A program made the translations under genes and the position numbers. The notes beneath the pieces were generated by a model, which was not told the DNA's origin, ran no database searches, and was given only the letters and a program-made list of their open reading frames with translations. Source: an uncultured Rhodospirillaceae bacterium (GTDB taxonomy: Bacteria > Pseudomonadota > Alphaproteobacteria > Reyranellales > Reyranellaceae). From it: DNA of 64,000 bases. This document shows, in pieces, positions 52,775 through 61,899 of this stretch. The stretch covers positions 186,001-250,000 of the forward strand of contig CAMFGZ010000004.1 of the NCBI GenBank assembly GCA_945952105.1, given 5' to 3'. How positions within the stretch are numbered: position 1 is the first letter of the stretch; each line of letters opens with the position of its first letter.

Positions 52775-54013
52775 ATGTCGATGAATCGCTTGCTGCTTGC
52801 GGTGGCCTTGGTGTGCCTGATGGGCACGGGCTGCTCCATTCCAGACCGCGGAGACGCCGTTCCCCGGGTCGACACGGCGCGTGCCATGCCGCTCGGCATT
52901 CCCAATGCGCGTTTTTATGCCGACGGCGATCCCAGACTGATGGTCGAGGAGGGGGTGCAATCCGGCATGCGCGAGGCCGCCGCCCTGCGGGCCGAGGGGA
53001 AGCCGCAGGCCAAGGCGCCGCCCGCTTACTTCCTCGCCATCTCCGGTGGAGGCGACAACGGTGCGTTCGGCGCCGGCCTGATGAACGGATGGACGGCCGT
53101 CGGCACGCGGCCACGGTTCAAGATGGTCACCGGCGTCAGCACCGGCGCGCTGATCGCCCCGTTCGCCTTCCTCGGGTCCGACTACGATGCGCAACTGCGC
53201 GAGGTCTACACGACCATGACGCCGGACAAGGTGTATCGCATGCGCGGCCTCACGGCGGCCCTGTTCGACGATGCCATGGCCGATACGGGACCGCTTGCCG
53301 AGGTGATCGCCCGGTATGCCGACCAGAAGCTGCTCGACGCGATCGCCGCCGAGTACCGCAAGGGCCGGCTGCTGATGATCGGCACGACCGATCTCGATGC
53401 CCAGCGGCCGGTGATCTGGAACATCGGCGCCATTGCCGAGAGCGGCAAGCCGGGCTCGCTCGAGCTCTTCCGCAAGATCCTGCGGGCCTCGGCCGCCATT
53501 CCCGGCGCCTTCCAGCCGGTGCTGATCGACGTCGAACTCGACGGCAAGAAGTACCAGGAGCTGCACGTCGATGGCGGCGCCATCGCCCAGCTCTTCCTCT
53601 ACCCGCCGTCGATCGACATGTCGGCCTCGAAGCGCGAGCGCTACGCCTACATCATCCGCAACGCGCGTCTCGATCCGGACTATGCGGTGGCGGAGCGCCG
53701 GACGATCACGATTGCCGGTCGCGCCATCAGCACCATGCTTGCGGCCAGCGGCGTCAACGACGTGCTGCGCACCTACTTCGTCTCGCAACGTGACAAGGTC
53801 GACTACAACCTCGCCTATATCGGGCGGGATTTCGAGGCACCCAAGAAGGGCGAGTTCGACCAGTCCTACATGAACGCGCTGTACGAGTATGGCGTCCGTC
53901 AGATCGTCGAGGGCCGGGCGTGGCACAAGCATCCGCCGGGCCTCGGCACGCCGGCCGGCGTGCCGACCCGCGGGCTTCCCCTCAACGGGCGATCAGCAGA
54001 ACAGGGCTCCTGA
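52775..54013 (+). CDS. Patatin-like phospholipase, lipoprotein
   Basis: A 412-residue protein. A lipoprotein-type leader ends at C20 (LMGTGC). The patatin domain spans about 85-330: oxyanion loop GGGDNGAFGAG near 91, nucleophile S122 in GVSTG, and the aspartate in HVDGGA. Such enzymes are Ser/Asp phospholipases A acting in the periplasm or at the outer membrane. Its start follows the rlmI stop by 22 bp with GGGGGAGG. The last 32 bases overlap the antiporter gene on the other strand. Confidence 0.9.
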   Translation: MSMNRLLLAVALVCLMGTGCSIPDRGDAVPRVDTARAMPLGIPNARFYADGDPRLMVEEGVQSGMREAAALRAEGKPQAKAPPAYFLAISGGGDNGAFGAGLMNGWTAVGTRPRFKMVTGVSTGALIAPFAFLGSDYDAQLREVYTTMTPDKVYRMRGLTAALFDDAMADTGPLAEVIARYADQKLLDAIAAEYRKGRLLMIGTTDLDAQRPVIWNIGAIAESGKPGSLELFRKILRASAAIPGAFQPVLIDVELDGKKYQELHVDGGAIAQLFLYPPSIDMSASKRERYAYIIRNARLDPDYAVAERRTITIAGRAISTMLAASGVNDVLRTYFVSQRDKVDYNLAYIGRDFEAPKKGEFDQSYMNALYEYGVRQIVEGRAWHKHPPGLGTPAGVPTRGLPLNGRSAEQGS

Positions 54014-56147
54014 TCGACTTGATCAGCCCCAGGCTGCGCGAACCCAGGAATTTCGCGTCGCCCTGGCGCAGCGAGGTTCCCAGGACGACGAGATCGTAGC
54101 GTCCGCGAGCCGCCGCGCGACGGATCTCCTGCTCCGGATGGGTGTTCGTCGCCGTGAGGCCCCGCACGGGTACGCCGCCGCGCTTGCCCAGCCGGTGCAC
54201 GTCGACCAGGACCGACATGCCGAGGCGGCGGGCGCGCCCTCGCAACAGCAGCGTATCCTCGCTGGGATCGAAGACATGCAGCGCCGTCAGCTTGCCGTGA
54301 CTGGCGGCCGAAACGGCCAGAGCGATCTCCGTGGCGAGGCGGGCATCGGGGCTTCCTCCGGTCGGGACCAGGATGTCGAGCGGCCCGGTCGAGGCCGGGG
54401 CGCGGTTTCCGTTGACCAGGATCGCAAGGGGGCCATCGAAGGAAGCGACCAGCCGCTGCAACCGCTCCTCAAAGCGCGGTGCGTCGGTGGAGATCGGCCG
54501 TTTGAGGCCGACGAAGGCAATGCTGTAGCCCTTCGCGGCCTCCTTCTCGATACCACCTTCGGCGGCCGGCTCCCGCACCTGCAGCAATTCCTCGACGGGA
54601 ATGCGCACCGGGCCGGCCGCCTCCGCTTCCGTCTCCCTGACCGATGGCGGCGGCCCCAGTTCCAGTGCACTGCGCATCGCCTCGGTGATCCTGTCCCTGA
54701 CCGTAGCGCCGCGCGCGGAGGATTCGGTCGGATTCTGTTGCAGAAGCGTCGTCAGCACACGCTGACGGCCGGCGAACAGGCCGGCGATGACCGTGGTCCA
54801 GCTTCCGTTGGCGCTGTCGTCCGCCAGCACCAGCGCGCGTTCCATCTTCGGGACAATCTGGTTCTGCTCGGCATCCTCCTTGTCGAGGCGCCTGGATTCG
54901 TCTTCGCGCAAGGGGACGCGTGCCATTGCCCAGCGCAGGGTGGGCGGCATGATCATCGTCGTCACCACCGCCATGGCGACGATCATCGTGTAGAGCTGGT
55001 TGCTGAGCGCCCCCATCGACAGGCCGATGCTGGCGATGATGACCTCGGTCGAGCCGCGGGCGTTGAGGCCGGTCGCCAGCGCGAGCGATTCCAGTCCGGT
55101 CAGCCCGCCCAGCTTGCCCCCGGCCAGCGCGCCCAGAAACTTGCCGACGCTGGCCACCACGATGATCGCCAGGGTGAACAGGGCCAGGGTCGGATCGAAC
55201 AGCGTGCGCAGGTCCATGCCGAGGCCGGCCACGGCGAAGAACACCGGGCTGAAGAAGGCGATGATGAAGCCGCGCAGTTCTCTTTCGATATGTTCGGTCA
55301 GGATGGGCGACTGGCCGATCAGCATACCGGCGATGAAAGCCCCCAGCGCCGTGTGCACGCCGATCAGCTCCGTCATCAGCGCCATGGTGAGCGTGATCAC
55401 CAGGATGGCGCTGATCACCGGCATCTCGATCGTGAGATTGTCGTTGCACCACAGGATGATGCGCGAGACCAGCCGCCGGCCGACGGTGAGGCTGGCGGCG
55501 AGGAAAATCGCCGTCAGCGCCAGGCTCGAGCCCACGTCGGCGAGACTTACCGTGCCGTGGGCGGCGATGCCCGAGATGACGGCGATGATCACCCAGGCCA
55601 GCGTGTCGTCGAGGATGGCGGTCGCCAGGATCAACTGGCCGAGGTCGCGGCGGATGGCGCCGACCTCCATCAGCACCATGGCCACGATCTTGACCGAGGA
55701 GATCGACAGCGCGGTGCCGAGGAACAGCGCCGTCACCAGCCGCGCGGCGGGCGAGGGGATCAGCTCCATCGGCAGCAGGTAAGCGAGTGCCACGCCGCAG
55801 GCGAAGGGAACGGCGATACCCAGCACCGACGTCGAGACCACCGCGCGCCGCTTGCGGTTCACCAGCGCGAGGTTGGTTTCCATGCCTGTGAGCAGCAGCA
55901 GGAGCAGGATACCGATCTGCGACACGGCATCGATCATGCTTTTTAGCGCCGGCGTGTTGGGAAAGACGATCGCCCGCAGGTCCGGCAACAGAAGGCCGAA
56001 CACCGACGGGCCCAGCAGCACACCGGCCAGAAGCTGGCCGAAGATCGCGGGCTGGCCGATCCGGGTCATCAGCTCGCCGATCAGGCGGCCGAAGAACAGC
56101 AGCAGGATCAGCTCGGCTGCAAAGATTGCCGTCGTATGATCTGCCAA
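53982..56147 (-). CDS. CPA2/KefB-type cation:proton antiporter with C-terminal stress-like domains
   Basis: A 721-residue inner-membrane antiporter. About 13 membrane helices (residues about 5-395) contain GRLIGELMTRIGQPAIFGQL, FLGTALSISSVKIVAMVLME and ILDDTLAWVIIAVISG with the paired aspartates of the ion site. The cytosolic part (about 410-721) lacks a clear TrkA-N domain but has UspA-like segments (AFVGLKRPISTDAPRF, ALHVFDPSEDTLLLRGRARR and YDLVVLGTSLRQGDAKFLGS). It exchanges K+ or Na+ for protons, probably gated through the C-terminal domain. It converges on the patatin gene. Confidence 0.9.
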   Translation of the reverse strand: MADHTTAIFAAELILLLFFGRLIGELMTRIGQPAIFGQLLAGVLLGPSVFGLLLPDLRAIVFPNTPALKSMIDAVSQIGILLLLLLTGMETNLALVNRKRRAVVSTSVLGIAVPFACGVALAYLLPMELIPSPAARLVTALFLGTALSISSVKIVAMVLMEVGAIRRDLGQLILATAILDDTLAWVIIAVISGIAAHGTVSLADVGSSLALTAIFLAASLTVGRRLVSRIILWCNDNLTIEMPVISAILVITLTMALMTELIGVHTALGAFIAGMLIGQSPILTEHIERELRGFIIAFFSPVFFAVAGLGMDLRTLFDPTLALFTLAIIVVASVGKFLGALAGGKLGGLTGLESLALATGLNARGSTEVIIASIGLSMGALSNQLYTMIVAMAVVTTMIMPPTLRWAMARVPLREDESRRLDKEDAEQNQIVPKMERALVLADDSANGSWTTVIAGLFAGRQRVLTTLLQQNPTESSARGATVRDRITEAMRSALELGPPPSVRETEAEAAGPVRIPVEELLQVREPAAEGGIEKEAAKGYSIAFVGLKRPISTDAPRFEERLQRLVASFDGPLAILVNGNRAPASTGPLDILVPTGGSPDARLATEIALAVSAASHGKLTALHVFDPSEDTLLLRGRARRLGMSVLVDVHRLGKRGGVPVRGLTATNTHPEQEIRRAAARGRYDLVVLGTSLRQGDAKFLGSRSLGLIKSIRSPVLLIAR

Positions 56148-56160
56148 GCCGTTCCCCCGT

Positions 56161-56208
56161 CACGAGTCTTCTTGCCCCGGCGCGGATGGACGGCTGGCAC
56201 GACTCGTG
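56161..56208. repeat. Inverted repeat CACGAGTC...GACTCGTG in a divergent promoter region
   Basis: CACGAGTC (56161-56168) and GACTCGTG (56201-56208) are perfect 8-bp complements centred 40 bp apart, close to four helical turns, between the antiporter gene and the amidase pair. It may be an operator; alternatively it is a chance short repeat. Confidence 0.3.
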
Positions 56209-56241
56209 CTGACCTCTTCCGGGCTGAAGGAGAGATATCGC

Positions 56242-56424
56242 GTGAACAAGGAAACGATTGAGATGCTCGCGCGTTCCGCCGGGCTCGCCAAGGCACTTGC
56301 TGAATTTCCCGATGATGTCACCGTGGCCGCGACGCAGGCCGCCGACGTCGCGCGGAAGATCAAGCGTCCGATCGATCCCCGGGCCGAGCCCTGGCCGCCG
56401 ATGAAGGCGGGGACCACGCTATGA
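56242..56424 (+). CDS. Small GatC/AtzG-like amidase partner
   Basis: A 60-residue protein too short for many predictors. It looks like the AtzG/DUF4089 type of small helical partner: LARSAGLAKALAEFPDDVTV, a second helix AATQAADVARKIKRP and the ending DPRAEPWPPMKA. AtzG binds and stabilises the AtzE amidase as GatC does GatA. The GTG at 56242 has AAGGAG upstream, and the last four bases (ATGA) overlap the amidase start, which supports subunit coupling. Confidence 0.6.
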   Translation: MNKETIEMLARSAGLAKALAEFPDDVTVAATQAADVARKIKRPIDPRAEPWPPMKAGTTL

Positions 56425-57815
56425 GCGACCTGCACTGGATGACGGCGGCTTCCGCCGCCCGCGCGATTGCCACTAAGGAGCTTTCGCCCGTCGACCTGAC
56501 GAAGGCGCTGCTCGACCGCGTCGAGAAGCTCGATCCCACGCTCAACGCCTTCATTCGCGTCGACGGTGAAGCCGCGATGGCTGCGGCCAAGGCTGCCGAG
56601 ACCGAAGCCCAGTCGGGCCGGCTGCGCGGGCCGCTGCACGGCGTGCCGGTCGGCATCAAGGACATCATCGACGTCGCGGGTCTGCCGACGACCTGTCACT
56701 CGAAGGTCCTGCAGGACAATATGGCGACCGCCGATGCGGTCTGTGTCGAGAAGCTTCGCGGCGCCGGCGCCATCGTGCTGGGCAAGCTGTCGACCCACGA
56801 ATTCGCCATCGGTGGGCCGAGCTTCGACCTGCCGTGGCCGCCGGCGCGCAATCCCTGGAATCCCGACCATCATCCCGGCGGCTCCTCGTCGGGCTCGGGC
56901 TCGGGCGTGGCCGCGGGCCTGTTCCCGATGGCGCTGGGCACCGACACCGGCGGCAGCGTGCGCAATCCGGCGAGCTGCTGCGGCATCGTCGGCCTGAAGC
57001 CGACCTATGGTCTGGTCTCCCGCCGCGGCGTCTTCCCGCTCTCCTTCACGCTCGACCATATCGGGCCGATGACGCGCACCGTCACCGACAATGCGCTGAT
57101 GCTGGAGAGCATCGCCGGCCACGATCCGCTCGATCCCGGCAGCGCGGCCGGGGCGCAGGGCCATTATGGCGCCGCGCTCGATCGCAGCCTGCGCGGGCTT
57201 CGCATCGGCTTCGTGCGGCACTTCCACGAAATCGACACGCCGGCCGATCCGGAAGTCACGGCGGCGCTGGAGCATGTCGCGCGCAGCCTCCAGCTCGAAG
57301 GCGCGGACCTGCGCGACATCAAGCTGCCAAGCCTCAACGAGTTCGGCGCGGTGAACCGCGTGATCCTGCAGAGCGAGGCCTGGTCGATCCATGGCCCGTG
57401 GCTTGGTGAGCGTCCCGGCGACTACGGCCAGCTCGCGCGCCGCCGCCTGATGGCCGGCGCCTTCATGAGCGCGGGCGACTACATGCTGGCGAGCCGCCGC
57501 CGCCTGCAGATGATCGCCGAGGTCGAGGCGGCGCTGCGCGACGTCGACGTGCTGCTCTGCGCCAGCTCGATGGACCCGGCCTGCCGCATCGAGGATACGG
57601 CCGAGGTCGAGCGCACCTATCCGCGCCAGGCCCGTACGCCCTTCAACGTCACCGGCCATCCCGCACTCGCCATGATGGCTGGCCTGTCGAAGGGCGGCCT
57701 GCCGGTTTCGGTGCAGTTCGTCGGCCGCTACTTCGACGAGGCGACGGTCTTCCAGGTGGCGCGCGCCTGGGAACGGGCCGCCGGGACGGACAAAAAGCAC
57801 CCCGCGATCGGCTGA
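56421..57815 (+). CDS. Amidase signature family hydrolase
   Basis: A 464-residue amidase. The Ser-cisSer-Lys triad is K80 (GVPVGIKD), S155 (HPGGSSSGSGSG) and S179 (TDTGGSVRNPA). The family includes GatA, AtzE, fatty-acid amide hydrolases and many xenobiotic amidases. Together with its small GatC-like neighbour it looks more like the AtzE-type hydrolases, which act on carboxybiuret, than like GatA (no gatB nearby). Start codon overlaps the small gene. Next genes are a flavin monooxygenase and a GNAT protein. Confidence 0.9.
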   Translation: MSDLHWMTAASAARAIATKELSPVDLTKALLDRVEKLDPTLNAFIRVDGEAAMAAAKAAETEAQSGRLRGPLHGVPVGIKDIIDVAGLPTTCHSKVLQDNMATADAVCVEKLRGAGAIVLGKLSTHEFAIGGPSFDLPWPPARNPWNPDHHPGGSSSGSGSGVAAGLFPMALGTDTGGSVRNPASCCGIVGLKPTYGLVSRRGVFPLSFTLDHIGPMTRTVTDNALMLESIAGHDPLDPGSAAGAQGHYGAALDRSLRGLRIGFVRHFHEIDTPADPEVTAALEHVARSLQLEGADLRDIKLPSLNEFGAVNRVILQSEAWSIHGPWLGERPGDYGQLARRRLMAGAFMSAGDYMLASRRRLQMIAEVEAALRDVDVLLCASSMDPACRIEDTAEVERTYPRQARTPFNVTGHPALAMMAGLSKGGLPVSVQFVGRYFDEATVFQVARAWERAAGTDKKHPAIG

Positions 57816-57880
57816 GCGGGGAAATAATTCGTTGAATTAGTTCTTGTCGTCCGAGCGGGCCTTGCCGGTCCGCCCGGCGG

Positions 57881-57896
57881 GGGCAAGATATTGCCC
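57881..57896 (+). promoter_or_regulatory. Hairpin directly before the monooxygenase start codon
   Basis: GGGCAA (57881-57886), loop GATA, TTGCCC (57891-57896), followed immediately by ATG at 57897. The G-rich stretch that could bind ribosomes is inside the stem, so the hairpin may limit translation. This is an inference from sequence. Confidence 0.35.
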
Positions 57897-59243
57897 ATGA
57901 CCCAGAAGAAGCTTCGCCTCGGCGCCTTCATGCGCCCTGTCAGCATCCACACCGCTGCGTGGCGCTATCCCGGCGGCACGCCGGACGCCAACTTCAATCT
58001 CAAGGCGCTGGTGAAGTACGCCCAAACGCTGGAGCGCGGGAAGTTCGATGCCTTCTTCATGGCCGACCACCTGGCCGTGCTGAACATGCCGATGGAGGCG
58101 CTGAAGCGCAGCGCCACCGTGACCTCGTTCGATCCGCTGACCCTGTTGCCGGCGCTGGCCATGGCCACGAAGCATCTCGGCCTGATCGCCACGGCGTCGA
58201 GCACCTTCGAGCCGGCCTATACCATCGCGCGCCGCTTCGCCTCGCTCGACCATATCAGCGAGGGCCGCGCCGGCTGGAACCTGGTGACGACGTCCAATCC
58301 CGATGCCGCGCTGAACTTCGGCCTGGACGACCAGATGCCCCATGCCGAGCGCTATGCCCGCGCCCGCGAGTTCTTCGACGTGGTGACGGGCCTGTGGGAT
58401 TCCTGGGCCGACGACGCCTTCGTGCGCGACGTCGAGAACGGCATCTACTTCGATCCGTCGCGGCTGCACGTGCTCGATCACAAGGGCAAATACCTGAAGG
58501 TACGCGGGCCGCTGAACATCGCCCGTCCCGTGCAGGGCTGGCCTGTCATCGTGCAGGCCGGTGCTTCCGATGCCGGGCGCCAGCTCGCGGCCGAGACCGC
58601 CGAGATGGTGTTCGCCGCCGGTGGTCCGATCGACGGCGCACGCGCCTTCTATGCCGACGTGAAGGGGCGCGCGGCGAAGATCGGCCGCAATCCCGATCAC
58701 ATCAAGATTTTGCCCGGCGCCTTCGTGGTGGTGGGCGATTCGCTCGACGAGGCAAAGGAGAAGCGCGCCCGTCTCGACAGTCTGGTGAACTACGACAGCT
58801 CGATCGCCGCCGTCTCGATGGCGCTGGGCGTCGATGCGCGCAAGTTCGATCCCGACAAGCCGTTGCCCGACGACATTCCCGAGACCGAGGCGAGCAAGAG
58901 CGGCCGCGACCGGGTCATTGAACTCGGCAAGCGCGAGAACCTGACCGTGCGCCAGATCGCCGGACGTCTCGGCGGCTATGGCGGGCTGGGCATGCTGGGC
59001 ACGCCCGCGATGATCGCCGACCAGATGGAAGAGTGGCTCGTGACGAGCGCCTGCGACGGCTTCAACGTCATGTTCCCCTACCTGCCGGGCGGACTCGACG
59101 ACTTCGTCGACAAGGTCGTGCCGGAACTGCAGCGGCGCGGCCTCTTCCGCACCGAGTACGAGGGCACGACCCTGCGCGAGAATCTGGGCTTGCCGCGGCC
59201 GGAGAACCGCTTTTTCGCGGAAAAGGCGCGGGCGGCGGAGTAA
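57897..59243 (+). CDS. LLM class flavin-dependent monooxygenase (NtaA/SnaA/DszA type)
   Basis: A 448-residue bacterial-luciferase-fold monooxygenase that needs FMNH2 from a partner reductase. Motifs: LRLGAFMRPVSIHTAAWRYP, GWNLVTTSNPDAALNFGLDD (the conserved GWN.VTS region) and WPVIVQAGASDAGRQLAAET. Members oxidise nitrilotriacetate, EDTA, alkanesulfonates, pristinamycin IIB or dibenzothiophene sulfone. The substrate here is unknown. The ATG at 57897 is used; a hairpin ends at this codon. The GNAT gene follows after 11 bp. Confidence 0.9.
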   Translation: MTQKKLRLGAFMRPVSIHTAAWRYPGGTPDANFNLKALVKYAQTLERGKFDAFFMADHLAVLNMPMEALKRSATVTSFDPLTLLPALAMATKHLGLIATASSTFEPAYTIARRFASLDHISEGRAGWNLVTTSNPDAALNFGLDDQMPHAERYARAREFFDVVTGLWDSWADDAFVRDVENGIYFDPSRLHVLDHKGKYLKVRGPLNIARPVQGWPVIVQAGASDAGRQLAAETAEMVFAAGGPIDGARAFYADVKGRAAKIGRNPDHIKILPGAFVVVGDSLDEAKEKRARLDSLVNYDSSIAAVSMALGVDARKFDPDKPLPDDIPETEASKSGRDRVIELGKRENLTVRQIAGRLGGYGGLGMLGTPAMIADQMEEWLVTSACDGFNVMFPYLPGGLDDFVDKVVPELQRRGLFRTEYEGTTLRENLGLPRPENRFFAEKARAAE

Positions 59244-59254
59244 GCTCCGCGCCC

Positions 59255-60097
59255 ATGAGCTTCGAGATAAAGGTCGGCAGCGCCGACGACGTTCAGCGCA
59301 TGGCCGCCTGGGCCAACGACGAGGGCTGGAATCCCGGCAACACCGATGCCCACGCCTTCTTCGCCGCCGATCCCGGCGCCTTTCTGATCGGCCGGCTCGA
59401 CGGCGAGCCGCAGGCCTGCATTTCGGTCGTGAAGTACGGCACGGGCTTCGGCTTCCTGGGCTTCTACATCGCCCGGCCGCCGGTGCGCGGGAAAGGCTAC
59501 GGCATAAAAGTCTGGCGCGCCGGCATGGCGCGGCTCGAGGGACGCAATGTCGGCCTGGACGGTGTCGTGGCGCAGCAGGGCAATTACAAGAAGTCCGGCT
59601 TCCGGCTGGCCTGGAACAACATCCGACACGAAGGCGCGCCGCCATCGCCCAAGCCGCCCGCCGGTGTGACCCTGGTCGATACCCGCAGCATCGGCTTCGA
59701 CCGGCTCGCGGCCTACGACCGCCGGTTCTTTCCCGAGGCGCGAGACTCCTTCCTTGCGTCGTGGATCTCGCTGCCCGAACGCGCGTCGCTGGTGGCGCTG
59801 CGCGACGGCGAGATCGCAGGCTTCGCCGTGATGCGCAACTGCGCCGCCGCGTCGAGGGTTGGCCCGCTCTATGGCGCGACGCCGGAGATCGCCTCCTCGC
59901 TGGTGGGTGCGCTCGCCATTCAGCTCGGCGCGACCGCCGTCGCGATCGACATGCCCGATCGCAACAAGGCAGCGGTGACGCTCGCCCGGCAGGTCGGCCT
60001 GAAGCCCTCCTTCGAGACCGCCCGCATGTATACGGGCGCTGACCCTGACGTCGACTATGCCGGCCTGTTCGGCGTGACCAGCCTGGAACTCGGCTAG
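59255..60097 (+). CDS. Tandem GNAT N-acetyltransferase (YitH/HolE-like)
   Basis: A 280-residue protein with two GNAT-type halves. The first (about 1-130) has FYIARPPVRGKGYGIKVWRA, the acetyl-CoA-binding R/Q-x-x-G-x-G/A site; the second (about 140-280) resembles the GNAT-like C-terminal domain of DUF1248/YitH proteins. Acceptor unknown. It lies 11 bp downstream of the monooxygenase and is probably co-transcribed with it and the amidase. Confidence 0.87.
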   Translation: MSFEIKVGSADDVQRMAAWANDEGWNPGNTDAHAFFAADPGAFLIGRLDGEPQACISVVKYGTGFGFLGFYIARPPVRGKGYGIKVWRAGMARLEGRNVGLDGVVAQQGNYKKSGFRLAWNNIRHEGAPPSPKPPAGVTLVDTRSIGFDRLAAYDRRFFPEARDSFLASWISLPERASLVALRDGEIAGFAVMRNCAAASRVGPLYGATPEIASSLVGALAIQLGATAVAIDMPDRNKAAVTLARQVGLKPSFETARMYTGADPDVDYAGLFGVTSLELG

Positions 60098-60126
60098 CGT
60101 CTTTCGCTTCGAGTTTTCTCGCACAC

Positions 60127-60238
60127 CCTCATCCTGAGAAGCGCGCCGTAGGCGTGCGTCTCCAACGATGGGCAACAAACGTGGTGCATGTGCCCACCCT
60201 TCGAGACGCGGTCCTGCGGACCGCTGCTCAGGATGAGG
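60127..60238. repeat. Intergenic element bounded by CCTCATCCTGAG inverted repeats
   Basis: CCTCATCCTGAG (60127-60138) and CTCAGGATGAGG (60227-60238) are perfect 12-bp complements. Between them sit further hairpins, such as GCGGTCC-TGC-GGACCGC. This is the familiar build of a mobile palindromic intergenic element in alphaproteobacteria. It lies between convergent genes and could form a long stem. Confidence 0.7.
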
Positions 60239-60246
60239 TGATCGGT

Positions 60247-61812
60247 CTACTGCGCCTTCTTCACGTTCCAGAAGACCGGCGCCGGCGAGGAGAGGTTGCC
60301 GGTGATGGTCTTGCGGATCGCCATCGGGATGTTGAACTGGCCGAGCTGCGCCATGGTCGGATACTCAGATTCGCGCACCTGGACAGCGGTCGCCAGCTCC
60401 TTGCGCTTGGCGGGATCGGTCGTCTTGGCGAAGGCGTTGCGCAGCTCCTCGATCTTCGCATCGCAGGGCCAGCCGATGGCGGCCTTGTCGCAGGCCGCGC
60501 CGACGAAGGCCGAGACGATGGGATCGAGCAGGTCGGCCGAGACCCAGGACGTCATGAAGCCGCTCCAGCCGCCGGCGTTCAGCGGCTCCTTCCGCGAGCG
60601 GCGCGACAGCACGGTCTGCCAATCCATCGCCTGCATGTCGACGACGAACCCGCCACGCTCCAGCAGGGACTTGGCGATCGGCGTCAGCCGGCCGGTGTTG
60701 GTGTCGGTGGCGAACAGCAGGACGACCGGCGTGCCGTCATAGCCTTCCTGCTTCAGGATCTCCTTCGACTTTGCGAAGTTTGACTCGAGCTTGTCCTCGA
60801 AGCCCGCATCGGTCGCGTAGGGTGTTCCGCAGATGAAGAGCGCCTTGCACTCCTTGAAGTATTTCGGATCGTTGATGGCGGCCAGCAGGAAGTCCTTCTG
60901 GTTCAGCGCATAGAGCGCGGCCTGGCGGATCTTCGCGTTGTCGAACGGCTTGTGCAGCACGTTGAAGCGCAGGCTGTACTGGCTGCCCAGCGGATTGAGG
61001 TCTTTCACCTCGATGTTCTTGTCCTTCTCGATCAGCGGCAGCATCTCGATCAGCGGCTGTTCGAGGATGTCGATCTCGCCGGTCATCAGGGCGTTGGCCG
61101 CGGTCTGCGGATCCGGGATGTTCACCCACTCGACCCGGTCGACGTAGACGTTCTTGCCGCCCGACAGTGCCGAGGGCGGCTCGGCGCGCGGCTTGTAGTC
61201 CTTGAACTTGTCGTAGACCGCCTTCTCGCCCGGCCGCCACAGGTCGGCGCGGAACACGAACGGGCCGGAGCCGACGAATTCCTTGATCTGCGTGTTGCCC
61301 GGCGTTTCGGCGACGCGCTTGGGCATGATGAAGGGCACGTTCGAGCTGGGCTTGCCCAGCGATTCGATGACCAGGCCGTAGGGCTCGTTGAGCGTGAGGG
61401 TGAAGGTCTTGTCGTCGACCGCGGCCAGGGCCTTGGTGAAGCTCATCAGCTTCTGGCCCATCGCGTCGCGCGAGGCCCAGCGCTTGATCGAGGCGATGCA
61501 GTCTTCGGCCGTCACCGGCGCGCCGTCATGGAACTTCAGCCCGTCGCGCAGGGTGAAAGTGTAGGTGAGCTTGTCGTCGCTCACCTTCCAGCCCTCGAGC
61601 ATCTGCGGCTTGACCGCGAGCTTCTCGTCGACGGCGAGCAGCGTGTCGTAGACCATGTAGCCGTGATTGCGGACGATATAGGCGGTGGTCCAGATCGGGT
61701 CGACGATCTTGACGTCCGAATGCATCACCACCTTCAACGTCTGGGCCTCGGCCGCGGCCGAGAACAGCGCCGTCGTTGCCGCGGCAAGCGCAGCCCACTT
61801 GATTCCTCGCAT
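60247..61812 (-). CDS. ABC transporter substrate-binding protein, peptide/nickel (family 5) type
   Basis: A 521-residue periplasmic solute-binding protein. A Sec signal peptide ends at AAAEAQ (about residue 24). Family 5 segments: VSDDKLTYTFTLRDGLKFHD, GAPVTAEDCIASIKRW and VGSGPFVFRADLW. The AGGAGG site sits six bases before the ATG at 61812; a GTG at 61815 is too close to it. No permease genes are adjacent. It is divergent from the amidohydrolase gene, which suggests, but does not prove, that both handle one compound. Confidence 0.9.
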   Translation of the reverse strand: MRGIKWAALAAATTALFSAAAEAQTLKVVMHSDVKIVDPIWTTAYIVRNHGYMVYDTLLAVDEKLAVKPQMLEGWKVSDDKLTYTFTLRDGLKFHDGAPVTAEDCIASIKRWASRDAMGQKLMSFTKALAAVDDKTFTLTLNEPYGLVIESLGKPSSNVPFIMPKRVAETPGNTQIKEFVGSGPFVFRADLWRPGEKAVYDKFKDYKPRAEPPSALSGGKNVYVDRVEWVNIPDPQTAANALMTGEIDILEQPLIEMLPLIEKDKNIEVKDLNPLGSQYSLRFNVLHKPFDNAKIRQAALYALNQKDFLLAAINDPKYFKECKALFICGTPYATDAGFEDKLESNFAKSKEILKQEGYDGTPVVLLFATDTNTGRLTPIAKSLLERGGFVVDMQAMDWQTVLSRRSRKEPLNAGGWSGFMTSWVSADLLDPIVSAFVGAACDKAAIGWPCDAKIEELRNAFAKTTDPAKRKELATAVQVRESEYPTMAQLGQFNIPMAIRKTITGNLSSPAPVFWNVKKAQ

Positions 61813-61899
61813 CACCTGCCTCCTTGTTCTGTCGTTTTCCCGATTCTATCGTCCCGTTGCGGTGCCTATGCAACAGGCATGCCTCAGCAGGAGCGAAAT

